NCBI GenBank assembly: GCA_036897485.1
Contig: JAYMTF010000768.1
Location: 1-30,465 of the forward strand
Length of the DNA: 30,465 nt
DNA from: Pelargonium nanum
Lineage: Eukaryota; Streptophyta; Magnoliopsida; Geraniales; Geraniaceae
Direction of reading: 5' to 3'
The translations under genes were made by a program, and so were the position numbers. Shown piece by piece: positions 22,031-30,465 of the stretch. The notes under the pieces are model-generated. The model saw only the letters and a program-made list of their open reading frames with translations. It did not search any database and was not told where the DNA came from. The stretch's first letter is position 1. Each line of letters opens with the position of its first letter.

Positions 22031-23907
22031 ACATTCAACTTATACACTAAAATGTAGTCTTTGAAGATGGAAGAAGCATATTTTACTGGGAAGCTGGAGT
22101 TGTTTTTATAGCAAAAAGCAAGTAAGGAACATAAAATTGGCAGTGTACAAAAGCTGATAAAATTGCATGAGAGTGTACGGTAAGTCAAAAACAGCATGAT
22201 AATTTGACTGATCGGGGCAGCCGGGCAGGGCAGTTTGTTATGGACATGCATGCATTGCATGCCGGAAGGGCTCGTGTAGTTGGATTTTTCCCTAATTAAC
22301 ACAATAAATAAATAAATAAAGAGAGAGAGAGGATAAAACTGAATAAAAATATCTATCCAACTATGCTTTCTTTCTCTATATGGTCTAAGCGAAGTTTGTG
22401 AAATGAAATGAGTGGGCTTCAATTGGGCCTCAGAAAGCCCAACGCATCACCATATACTAAGCTACTAATTATAATTTTGACGATAGATTAAAACCCTTGG
22501 CCGAATACACAGATTTAGTTTGGAAAATGCGCTGATTGTAGTTTCAGGAGGAACATTGATGGTTGTCAAAATCAGACCCATCCGGTCATGCGGAATTGTG
22601 TGGTGAACCAATTTAAATTCACTGAAGCAATGATAAAACTCGGTCAAATTCATGCATAATTATAAAATCAGGTTAGATATATTATGCTCGAGCCTTCATT
22701 CAGGCGTTGTTGAAATTGTCTATCAAAAAAATAGTATTGTTGCCGGTCAACAAATCTTCGTATCTGATTTGTTAATATTGAAAATTACTACTATACATAC
22801 TTAATCCCTCCGCATTTATACTTTAAACCTGATTTTTCAAAAAGGACCATACTTTGTGACCGTTTTTCAAGCTCAATCCAAAATCACAATTATTATGTAT
22901 TTCTTGAAGTATGATAGATCTCTTGTACTTTGATCCTAAAACAATGAAAGTAGAAAACCATTTTCTTACCGTGATAATAAAAACGCATCAAGAAAGATAG
23001 AGTATACCCTCATTTTAAGTGAATAAAAAGACTAAAAAAACAAGATTTGAACCCAAACTTTTTGGTTAAACTTAAAGAATTTGCCTCACCATCGTACTAA
23101 TATCATGGATAAAAGTGTTGATTACTCAACCAACTCCACATACTTGATGATTCATGGTAAAGCCAGGTTTGCCTTTGCGTTGCGTACCGCCAACCCCTAT
23201 ACAAGAAGAAATATAAAAAGTGACCATTTGATAAAAAATATAAGTGGCAAAAAATGAAGTCAACGGACTTTCGCATAAAGCACGGTACGATATCTTAATT
23301 TGTAATATAAATTAGCCAAGTTTTGTTAATTTTAAATATGTGCCATGTTGTTACTTGTTCACAATTCACAGGTATGCTTGCGCATTAACAATTAAGATAA
23401 AGACAATATGTGAGATGTTCAGCACACCGATATTAATTATTTTGTAAAAACAATTGCAATTGATGAATGTGTCAACTTGTTGATGCGGTTACTTAACTTA
23501 ATTGCCGCCCATTTCCAGAGATTAAGGTAGTGTTATTAGGCTCAAGCTCATGGATAATCCATTAAAATGGCTTCCAATGGCCAAGTCAAAGTCATAAAAT
23601 TGAAGTTATGGGGATGTGATATTTAGTACAATATCACCTGTCATTGAGTAGCTATATAAAGTTGTTAATCAATTTTAAGTAAAAATATAAGTAACTTGAT
23701 GATGTATATATATTTCATTTTTCTATAATTTGAAGTAAAGATTACAAAATGCAAGTGAAAAATGACATTATTTTGAAGTAAAGATTATAAAATTACTATT
23801 ACTGTTTAATTATGTATTTTACTATCTTACTCTTTAAAAGTATTTTTTCGTTGTAACCTACATATTTGTTTAAGAATTATTTAAAACTTTAAGAATTATA
23901 TTACATT
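22031..23907. other. Intergenic with minor repeat remnants
   Basis: No gene is supported. CCCTCCGCATTTATACTTTAA near 22806 resembles a MITE end without a partner. At about 23030-23105 the minus strand has TAGTACGATGGTGAGGC (A-box-like) and GGGTTCAAATC (B box), so a SINE head remnant is possible. A GAGA run lies at 22321-22330. The remainder is AT-rich and unremarkable. Confidence 0.35.
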
Positions 23908-23923
23908 AAAAAAGTTTAAAAAC
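23908..23923 (+). repeat. LINE target-site duplication, left copy
   Basis: AAAAAAGTTTAAAAAC here is identical to 29227-29242 just after the LINE poly(A). The leading A run is ambiguous at the right copy because it merges with the tail; GTTTAAAAAC is unambiguous. Confidence 0.85.
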
Positions 23924-24087
23924 ATCACTGCGGCTTTCTCACTAGAGGGTGAGTCTTGTCTTGGAAGGCAAGTTAGGGTTTTTGTCAATTGTTGATCATG
24001 GACTAGGTTTTTTTTACGGCGGCGGGTGTCTCTCCGGCAAGCAGGTTTTTCGCTCGACAATAGGGCTATTGTCGCTTAGATCTGGCT

Positions 24088-25203
24088 ATGGATACTGGGG
24101 CGTCTGAGAAAGTGGGTATGGCTGAGAATATCTCAAAGGAGTTGGACTCGTTGGTTCTGGATGATGATGAAGTTCTTTTTTATTATAGTACTGATGTTTC
24201 GGTTCCTCCTCCCCAACCGACGTCGGTAATTGCTCTTGTTGGTCGGTTCCTCACGGATGCATACATAAACTTCCACAACATGCGTCAGATGATGGCGTCG
24301 TTATGGAGACCAACTATGAATGTGGAGATTTCAGATGTTTACGATCCTTCGGTAAAGAGCGGAAGGCAGCGGAGGTTCTTATTTGAGTTCCGTAGTGAAG
24401 AGGATGTTCGTAAAGTTGAACTAGAGGGGCCATGGGTATACAAGGGTCATGCTCTTATTCTGAGGCGATTAAAGTTGGATGATCATCCTCTAACAGTTGA
24501 GTTATGGGACCTAAGTATATGGGTTCAAGCTCGAGGAATCCCAAAAGGTTATATTTCGGACAAAATCTGCAAAGATCTGGGAAATTGCATTGGTTCGTAC
24601 GTGGAATCGGACCCGCTGAACTTCAGAGAAGGATGGGGTCAATATGCCCGTTTTCGAATCATGTTCGATACCAGGAAGCCCTTTAGGAGGAAAGCTGCGC
24701 TAAAATTCGTAGGAATGGGGGTATCACGGATAACGTTTCAATACGAGAAGCTTCCGGTTTTCTGTTTTTATTGTGGTTTCATCGGCCATATTGAAGCTTC
24801 ATGTGACAAGCTTAAGGCAACTGTTAATCCGAGTCCCGACCGAGCTTTTAGCAATGACTTGAAAGCAATGGGTAGTAGGAATATGAGGCTTGGGGCTCAA
24901 TGGATTGGTTTCCGGAGAAGGGCACAGGAGAAGGGTCAGCCGGCTGCTCCGGTTACTCAAATTACGACTGAAGACATGGATAAGTTGGAGTTGGAAGATG
25001 AGATTCCAGCAGCTTCAAAGCGCAGGAGGGGAGGCGTTAAGCAAGAAGTAAATGAGGGGAGTTCAAAAAACGTGCATATGGCGGACCTGTCAGAACAAGT
25101 CTGCCAGAACAGGTCTGCCAAGACCAATGAGTACTATAGTATGAAACTGTCGTGGCTTGGGCAATCCACGAACAGTTCATGTGCTACGTACGCTCGTACG
25201 TGA
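24088..25203 (+). CDS. LINE ORF1 protein (DUF4283, CCHC zinc knuckle)
   Basis: A 371-codon open frame. The N-terminal half has the DUF4283-type fold seen in plant LINE and retroelement proteins (FLTDAYINFHNMRQMM, then EDVRKVELEGPW and LWVQ-like WDLSIWVQARGIP). A CX2CX4HX4C knuckle, CFYCGFIGHIEASC, lies at residues 226-239. The basic, low-complexity C-terminus (SKRRRGG) is typical. Such proteins bind the element's RNA and form its ribonucleoprotein. Its last 77 bases overlap the start of ORF2 in another frame. It is intact here, but this does not make the element mobile. Confidence 0.85.
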   Translation: MDTGASEKVGMAENISKELDSLVLDDDEVLFYYSTDVSVPPPQPTSVIALVGRFLTDAYINFHNMRQMMASLWRPTMNVEISDVYDPSVKSGRQRRFLFEFRSEEDVRKVELEGPWVYKGHALILRRLKLDDHPLTVELWDLSIWVQARGIPKGYISDKICKDLGNCIGSYVESDPLNFREGWGQYARFRIMFDTRKPFRRKAALKFVGMGVSRITFQYEKLPVFCFYCGFIGHIEASCDKLKATVNPSPDRAFSNDLKAMGSRNMRLGAQWIGFRRRAQEKGQPAAPVTQITTEDMDKLELEDEIPAASKRRRGGVKQEVNEGSSKNVHMADLSEQVCQNRSAKTNEYYSMKLSWLGQSTNSSCATYART

Positions 25204-28200
25204 TAAGAAGCCGGAATTACTCTTTCTAATGGAAACTAAGCGAACTCGCGAGTAATTGGAAAGTGTATGAAAGAAATTAAATATGCCAAATTGTTTTGCT
25301 GTGAATAGTGAGGGGAGAAGCGGCGGCTTGGCCTTGTTATGGGTCGATCGGGTCCAAGTAACCCTTAGGAGCTGTTCCAGAAACTTTATTGATGTTATGG
25401 TATCATCCCGATTATGGGGTAGTTGGCGCTTTACAGGCTTTTATGGGGAGCCTGATCGCGCTCTCAGAAGTCTTTCTTGGGATAGACTGAAAGGTTTGGG
25501 TACAAATAATTCGGGTGCATGGGTATGTGCGGGAGATTTCAATGACATCCTCCTTCGGTCTGAGAAAAGAGGAGGTAATGAGCACCCTCAAGCTTTAATT
25601 GATGGCTTCGCGCAGACCGTATCAGTTGCAGGATTATCGGATGTTGGGTATACTGGATATGGGTATACATGGCGTAGGGGGTCGGGTGACAATATTCAAA
25701 TCGAGGAACGTTTGGATCGGGTGCTAGGTTCGGACGACTGGATGACTTCTTTCTCATCTTGGCAAGTCATTCATCTTCCGTTTCTCACATCAGATCATTG
25801 CCCGTTATGGCTTGTTCCCCAGTCGGTTTCAATGCCTGAACATCAGAAGCGATTTAAAGTGGAGAATTTCTGGTTTCAAGACCCGGCATGCGAAGAAGTC
25901 GTGAGATCGAGCTGGGAAGGGGCGTCGGTCTCGGAGAGAGTGTCGAACTGCAGTACTGCTCTCGCGAGCTGGGGTCATGTGCCATCAAAGACCCTACATA
26001 GAGATGTTAAAAATACTGGTCGCCTGCTGGAGCGGTTAAGTCTAAGAATGAGCAATGCCAATCGGGGTAGGATTTAGGAGGTAAGACGTCGATATTTGGA
26101 GCTCTTACACAAACAAGAAATATATTGGCAACAACGTGCAAAAACTCTCTGGCTGAAGGATGGTGATAGCAATTCCAAAAAATTTCACCGAACAGCTACG
26201 AATAGGAAGAAAGCAAATCACATTGAAAAACTGCAGGATGAGTCGGGTCAATGGCATGAAGGTGGCCCGGAAATTAGACAAATGATGAGTACTTTCTTCG
26301 CTAACCAGTTTCGCACACGAGGTATGTCAGGGGCTCAAAATATATTTAATTTGGTCGACTCTCAAATCTCACCGGACCAAAACAGAAAGCTTATGGCAGA
26401 GTTTAGGGTCGATGAAATTAAGGTGGCACTTGATTCAATGCATCCGGATAAAGCTCCGGGTCCGGATGGTTTAAACCCGGCATTTTTCAAACGTTTCTGG
26501 CACGTGTTAGGCGATGATGTTTCGAAAGCTTGCGTGGATATTTTGAAATCTGGTCGTATTCCTGAGAATTTAAACGAGACCATCCTTGTACTCATCCCGA
26601 AGAAAAGTGCTCCAAAATCAGTTACGGACCTGCGACCCATATCTCTGTGCAATTTCATATACAAACTCATCTCAAAGGTATTAGCTAACCGTCTTAAACC
26701 AATTCTGGATGGCATTATTTTGGATTCGCAAAGTGCCTTCATTCCCGGGCGGCTTATTTCGGATAATATATGTATCGCGAACGAAATTTTTCATGCTATA
26801 CATAAAAAAACAGGAGGAAGCTTGGGTTGGGGTGCTCTAAAATTGGATATGGCCAAGGCCTACGATAGTATTGAATGACCATTCTTGAGGGGTATGATGA
26901 AGGCTTTAGGTTTTTGTGATGCATGGTCCGAACTTATCATGAGTTGCATCACATCAGCTTCTTTCCGAGTTGAGTTTGATGGCGGTCTATCGTCTTCGTT
27001 CGTGCCAAGCCGGGGAATCCGCCAGGGTGACCCGATCTCACCGTACTTGTTCCTTATTGTTGCTGAAGGATTATCGACTTTACTTCGGAAAAAGGAGGAA
27101 GCAGGTCTTGTGAACGGCTGTATGGTGTCGAGTTGTGCTCCTCGGATCACCCACTTATTGTTTGACGACGATGCGCTCATTTTCTTTAATGCAAATTTGG
27201 GAGAGGTGACTGAAATTAAGGAAGTCCTGTCATGTTATGAGAGGAGCTCAGGACAGTGTGTGAATTTCTCAAAATCAGCTGTGATTTTTAGTCCAAATGT
27301 CTCAGCCGTATCAGGTCAATCATTAGCCGATAGTCTTGGTGTTCAGCGAGTCCAAAATTTCGATCAATATCTGGGCGTCCCGATCTGCACGGGGGGTAGC
27401 AGGGTGAAGTTATTTAGCAAGCTGGTCGATAAGGTACGTGGTCGGGTTAATTTGTGGTCCTCTCGAGCATTATCAAAAGCTGGAAAAGAGGTTATGATAA
27501 CATCCGTGGCCCAAGCTATTCCTACGTATACGATGGGGGTATTCCTGCTTCCGTTAACAATATGTAGCCAAATCGATTCAATTATTAGTTCGTTTTGGTG
27601 GAGCTCGGGTAAGGGAACCTCTCGCGGAATTCACTGGCGCGCATGGTCTGCTTTGTGCAAGCCAAAGAAGGTTGGGGGACTCGGTTTTCGTGACATTCAT
27701 CAGTTCAATCTCGCTCTTCTGGGTAAACAGCTCTGGCGAATTGAGACAAAGCCAAGCTCACTTTTCAGTCGGTTGTTTCGAGCAAAATATGTTTCGCATG
27801 GGCCAATTATTGATGCTCAGCTTGGACCATCGCCGAGCTACATATGGCGAAGTATGCTCGCAGCTCAGCCCTTAATTCGATCTGGTATGGTGAAAAGGGT
27901 GGGTTCGGGTTTTGACACTCGAGCATTGCAGGACCCATGGGTACCATCGTTGCCGGGATATGTACCATCCATCCGCGAGGGAGCTGTTGGTGTTGTGGCC
28001 TCTGATTTCATTGTTGCCGATTTGAAATATTACAGTTCGGGTGGATGGGATATATTCAAACTCAGACAGATTTTCTCAGATGAATCATGCGAGGAAATCA
28101 TGAAGATCCAGCTCAGTTCTCGTATAGAGCGGGACTCTTGGTTCTGGGCTTTCGAGAGAAAAGGTCATTTCACTGTTAAAAGCGCATATATGTTCTTGAG

Positions 28201-29196
28201 TGATACTCACAGTGCAACTCCTCCGTCTCCGATATGGTCTGCTCTCTGGTCAGCTGACGTTCAAGGCAAAATTAAGCATATGTTCTGGAGAGCTATGACG
28301 GGTAGTTTGCCGGTTATGAAAGGTTTAGCTTCGCGCCGAGTGGATGTCCCGGTAATTTGTCCTCGCTGTGAGCGTGAGGAAGAAGATGTTGTCCATGCTC
28401 TATTCCGGTGCAGGTTTGCTGAAGAAACTTGGGCATCTTTGGGTTTAGCTGGTACAGTTTTATCAGTGAACTCGGTTATGGATTGGTTATCTGATATTAT
28501 TAACCGAAAAGATGCTGAATTATTGGCTAAAGCTCTTTACTTGGGATGGGGGCTGTGGAAACAAAGAAATGAGGGAGTTTGGACCGGTAAGTGGAGACCG
28601 ATTCCAGCAGTGACATCAATGGTTCAGGTAATGCGATCGGCCTGGACGAATGCTCGGGAAGTTCTGTCGTCGGCCAGTGGTACAACACCTCCGGCCCCGG
28701 TTCGCTGGCGCAAGCCTCCCCCCATACAGTTAAATTAAACACTGATGGGGCGATTTTTGATCGTGAGAAGAGATCGGGGGGAGGTTGGGTGCTCCGGTGT
28801 TCGGAGGGTCTGGTCCTTGGCGGTGGTCGTATTAGTTGGTGTGGTATGCTTGATCCCGAGCTTGTTGAAGCAATGACCATCCGGGAAGCTCTATCATGGT
28901 TAGTGACTATTGGACATAATAATGTGTTGGTAGAATCGGATGCGAAGAATGTGGTTCACGCTTTGAAGACCGAAGGGGAGGGATTTCCCAGTGCCTTGGG
29001 CCTTGTTTTTTCGGACATTATGTCTATTTCATCTAGTTTCTCTTTTATTGATTTCCTGTATGTTGGTAGAACAGGTAATCAGGTCGCTCATTGTTTAGCT
29101 AGATCATCTGTATCAGTTGATAGGGTAAGCAGTTGGATTGGGAACCAGTGCCCGGTTAATATCGCTAATTTTGTAGCTCTGGATTTGATTAATTAA
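25127..29196 (+). pseudogene. LINE ORF2 (EN-RT-RNase H), disrupted
   Basis: The frame begins at ATG 25127 with a family-typical NCRGLGNPRTV start. The AP-like endonuclease shows LMETK, GDFND, RLDR and SDHCP. The reverse transcriptase (about 26400-27330) shows DKAPGPDG, LRPISLCN, KLDMAKAYDS, GIRQGDPISPYLF and LLFDDDALIF. The zinc region zf-RVT (about 28140-28440) shows CPRCEREEEDVVHALFRC. The RNase H (28730-29115) shows KLNTDGA, VESDA and NQVAHCLA. In-frame stops lie at 25142, 25253, 25268, 26075 and 26876, and a one-base shift lies in a C run at 28718-28723. It therefore cannot yield a full protein. Confidence 0.9.
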
Positions 29197-29226
29197 TAAT
29201 ACAGCTACATTTTACCCTCAAAAAAA

Positions 29227-29242
29227 AAAAAAGTTTAAAAAC
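29227..29242 (+). repeat. LINE target-site duplication, right copy
   Basis: It matches 23908-23923 over all 16 bases and directly follows the A tail of the LINE. The perfect match suggests a fairly recent insertion, although 16 bases is a weak clock. Confidence 0.85.
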
Positions 29243-29632
29243 CAAATTAGATTCATATAAAAAGATTGAGGGGGGACTCTACCATTTAAAAACAACAAAA
29301 CTTGTATCGAAATTCATTTTAACCCAAAAATGAGAGTTGAATGATTATTTTAGTATTAAGTATGACCTCATCAACTTGTCCAAAACTATTTTAGTTAACT
29401 GATTTCGCGTATTGACCATGATCAACTTATAATAATTTATCATGTGCCTTCTTGCTCTCTTCATGTCCTTTTACATTATGTAATCAATTAATTATTTATA
29501 TATATATAGTGGCTACATTGTGCATCATAATTCACTCTGAAAAGCAGAAGACTTTGTTTCCATTCTCTTCTCCTTCCACAGTTTCTTTTTACAACTACAA
29601 GTTCATATCCCAGAAGAAAAAAAAACTCTTCT
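29243..29632 (+). promoter_or_regulatory. Caleosin promoter and 5'UTR
   Basis: A TATA box (TTTATATATATATAG, about 29496-29509) lies about 125 bases before the ATG, giving an inferred start near 29535. The leader is T/C-rich with an A run just before the start codon. Only about 250 bp separates the TATA box from the LINE tail, so any distal promoter elements have been pushed 5.3 kb away. No clear G-box was seen in this short interval. Confidence 0.5.
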
Positions 29633-30025
29633 ATGGCTTCAGGTAAGAATCAGAGAGGTCTTTTTAGTTATTGAATATATATAGTTGTTTTTTGGGTTCT
29701 AAAAATATTTATGAAACAACACTTGTAATTTGTAGGAGATCATGAGCAAACCGTTCTGCAAAGACACGTAGGTTTCTTTGACAGGAACCACGACGGCGTC
29801 GTTTATCCATGGGAGACCTTCCAAGGTTTGATACATTAATTTTCACGGTGTTCTTATTTTCATTTTTGGCCTAACATCAATTAATTTTGATGATATTTGT
29901 TTGTGGGTTAATGAAATTTGGGAACGTACGTACGTACAGGGTTGCGAGCGATTGGGTGCAGTATCGCCATTTCGATATTGGGTGGCTGCGTCATCAACAT
30001 GGCTTTAAGCCGCAAAACTCGCCCT
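29633..30025 (+). CDS. Caleosin/peroxygenase, PXG4-like (5' part)
   Basis: Caleosins are heme peroxygenases with one EF-hand, bound to lipid droplets or ER membranes, acting on oxylipin hydroperoxides. Exons: 29633-29642, 29736-29825, 29940-30025, joined in frame, giving the first 62 residues. Seen: [20 protein letters not shown], holding a full EF-hand loop (D, N, D, G and closing E), then GLRAIG and a hydrophobic segment [14 protein letters not shown]. The next exon donor GTATGT is at 30026. The heme-coordinating His in the EF-hand helix region (QRH) is present. The short N-terminus and SRKTRP wording resemble the L-type group of PXG4/PXG5. The rest of the gene lies beyond 30025 and was not found in this window. 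Confidence 0.88.
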
Positions 30026-30465
30026 GTATGTCCGAGATTTTCTTTTACTTTTTTCAACATGTGCCCATTTAATTACACAATTCAGTCAATTGTTTCATTA
30101 AATTTTCGTTTGTACTTCTCTTATATAGTTAATAACTTTAGTCACCACATGAATAGACTGTGTTTGAGATTCACATAATCATATTGTAGTGTGTGTACTA
30201 AAGAACCCACCATATTTAATACCTTCCATGAATTATTAATATTATTCATGAGATAAATTATTTAAAATACATTGATTTTGTTATAATAAGAGTATAACAA
30301 GAGAAAAATGCCAAATGTACAAAATTTTGCACAAATTTTTCTGTACAAAATGATGTGGCAATCTACGTGGTGGATACTTTTTTCGTATTTTCGTAGTTTA
30401 AAATTAAATATAACGAATAACAACCCGACGTACATGATATCACCACCCTCCCATGAATTTCTGGC
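30026..30465 (+). other. Caleosin intron 3, continuing past window
   Basis: It starts with donor GTATGT and is AT-rich. The expected next exon (following SRKTRP in the family) was not recognised in these 440 bases. The intron is therefore longer than the window, or the gene is cut here. Confidence 0.5.

Larger units (their letters stand above)
23924..29226 (+). mobile_element. Plant L1-type LINE, nearly full length
   Basis: About 5.3 kb, flanked by an identical 16-bp direct repeat and ending TTTTACCCTC plus an A tail, as in plant L1-clade elements. The order is a 164-bp leader, ORF1 (DUF4283 and CCHC knuckle), then ORF2 with AP-type endonuclease, reverse transcriptase, zf-RVT and RNase H. 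GC content and codon use are visibly higher than in the flanks. ORF1 is open throughout; ORF2 has five premature stops and one frameshift, so the copy is not autonomous. It inserted about 390 bp upstream of the caleosin start codon. Confidence 0.95.

Noticed and set aside
22012-22653. Minus-strand open frames of 136 and 62 codons
   Set aside because: No recognisable domain, no splice context, and the first starts within the hairpin repeat; likely chance.
22660-22730. Possible SINE 3' end (GCTCGAGCC then an A run)
   Set aside because: Only one box-like motif, no A box at the right spacing and no target duplication found.
25539-28880. Minus-strand open frames of 72-126 codons within the LINE
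   Set aside because: They are antisense shadows of ORF2, whose plus-strand reading carries all the expected domains.
29887-30178. Two plus-strand open frames at the right edge
   Set aside because: They run through the caleosin exon 3 and its introns; only 29940-30025 is supported as coding.

Overview
This is nuclear DNA of a flowering plant, most likely a eudicot. It is AT-rich, its genes have many introns with GT..AG borders, and the encoded proteins match plant-only families. Small tRNA-derived SINEs, Stowaway-like MITEs and a plant-type LINE lie between and inside the genes. I cannot name the species.

Layout. (1) 1-1500: repeats, including a SINE nested in a Stowaway-like MITE and a second SINE with an 18-bp target duplication. 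(2) 1553-5647, minus strand: a complete JmjC histone-demethylase gene of the JMJ25/IBM1 (KDM3) group. I resolved it into 12 coding exons encoding 964 aa, with a non-coding first exon near 6.7 kb and a possible second promoter and first exon near 7.6 kb. (3) 9120-17259, minus strand: a complete OSCA1/CSC1 hyperosmolality-gated calcium channel gene, 11 coding exons, 772 aa. A further non-coding exon lies near 18.0 kb, and a G-box lies in the promoter. Its introns hold an LTR-like repeat fragment and a three-copy minisatellite. (4) 20.3-21.7 kb, minus strand: scattered but colinear exon remnants of a LysM receptor kinase of the CERK1 type, which is a decayed duplicate gene. (5) 23924-29226, plus strand: a nearly full-length LINE with a 16-bp target duplication. 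Its ORF1 is intact and its ORF2 is broken. (6) 29633 to the right edge, plus strand: the first three exons of a caleosin/peroxygenase gene (PXG4-like).

The genes do not form an operon or pathway cluster. The JmjC protein is a chromatin regulator, OSCA1 is an osmosensing ion channel, and caleosins are lipid-droplet or membrane peroxygenases often linked to drought and ABA. Their adjacency looks incidental. Both complete genes read as intact from start to stop with consistent splice phases.

I found no convincing undescribed system. The observations most worth checking are the tandem duplication inside the JmjC catalytic domain, the CERK1-like pseudogene, the two candidate JMJ promoters, and the LINE, whose premature stops can each be explained by one C-to-T or G-to-A change and which sits about 390 bp upstream of the caleosin start codon. 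All exon borders and family calls were made by eye, without alignment or database search.
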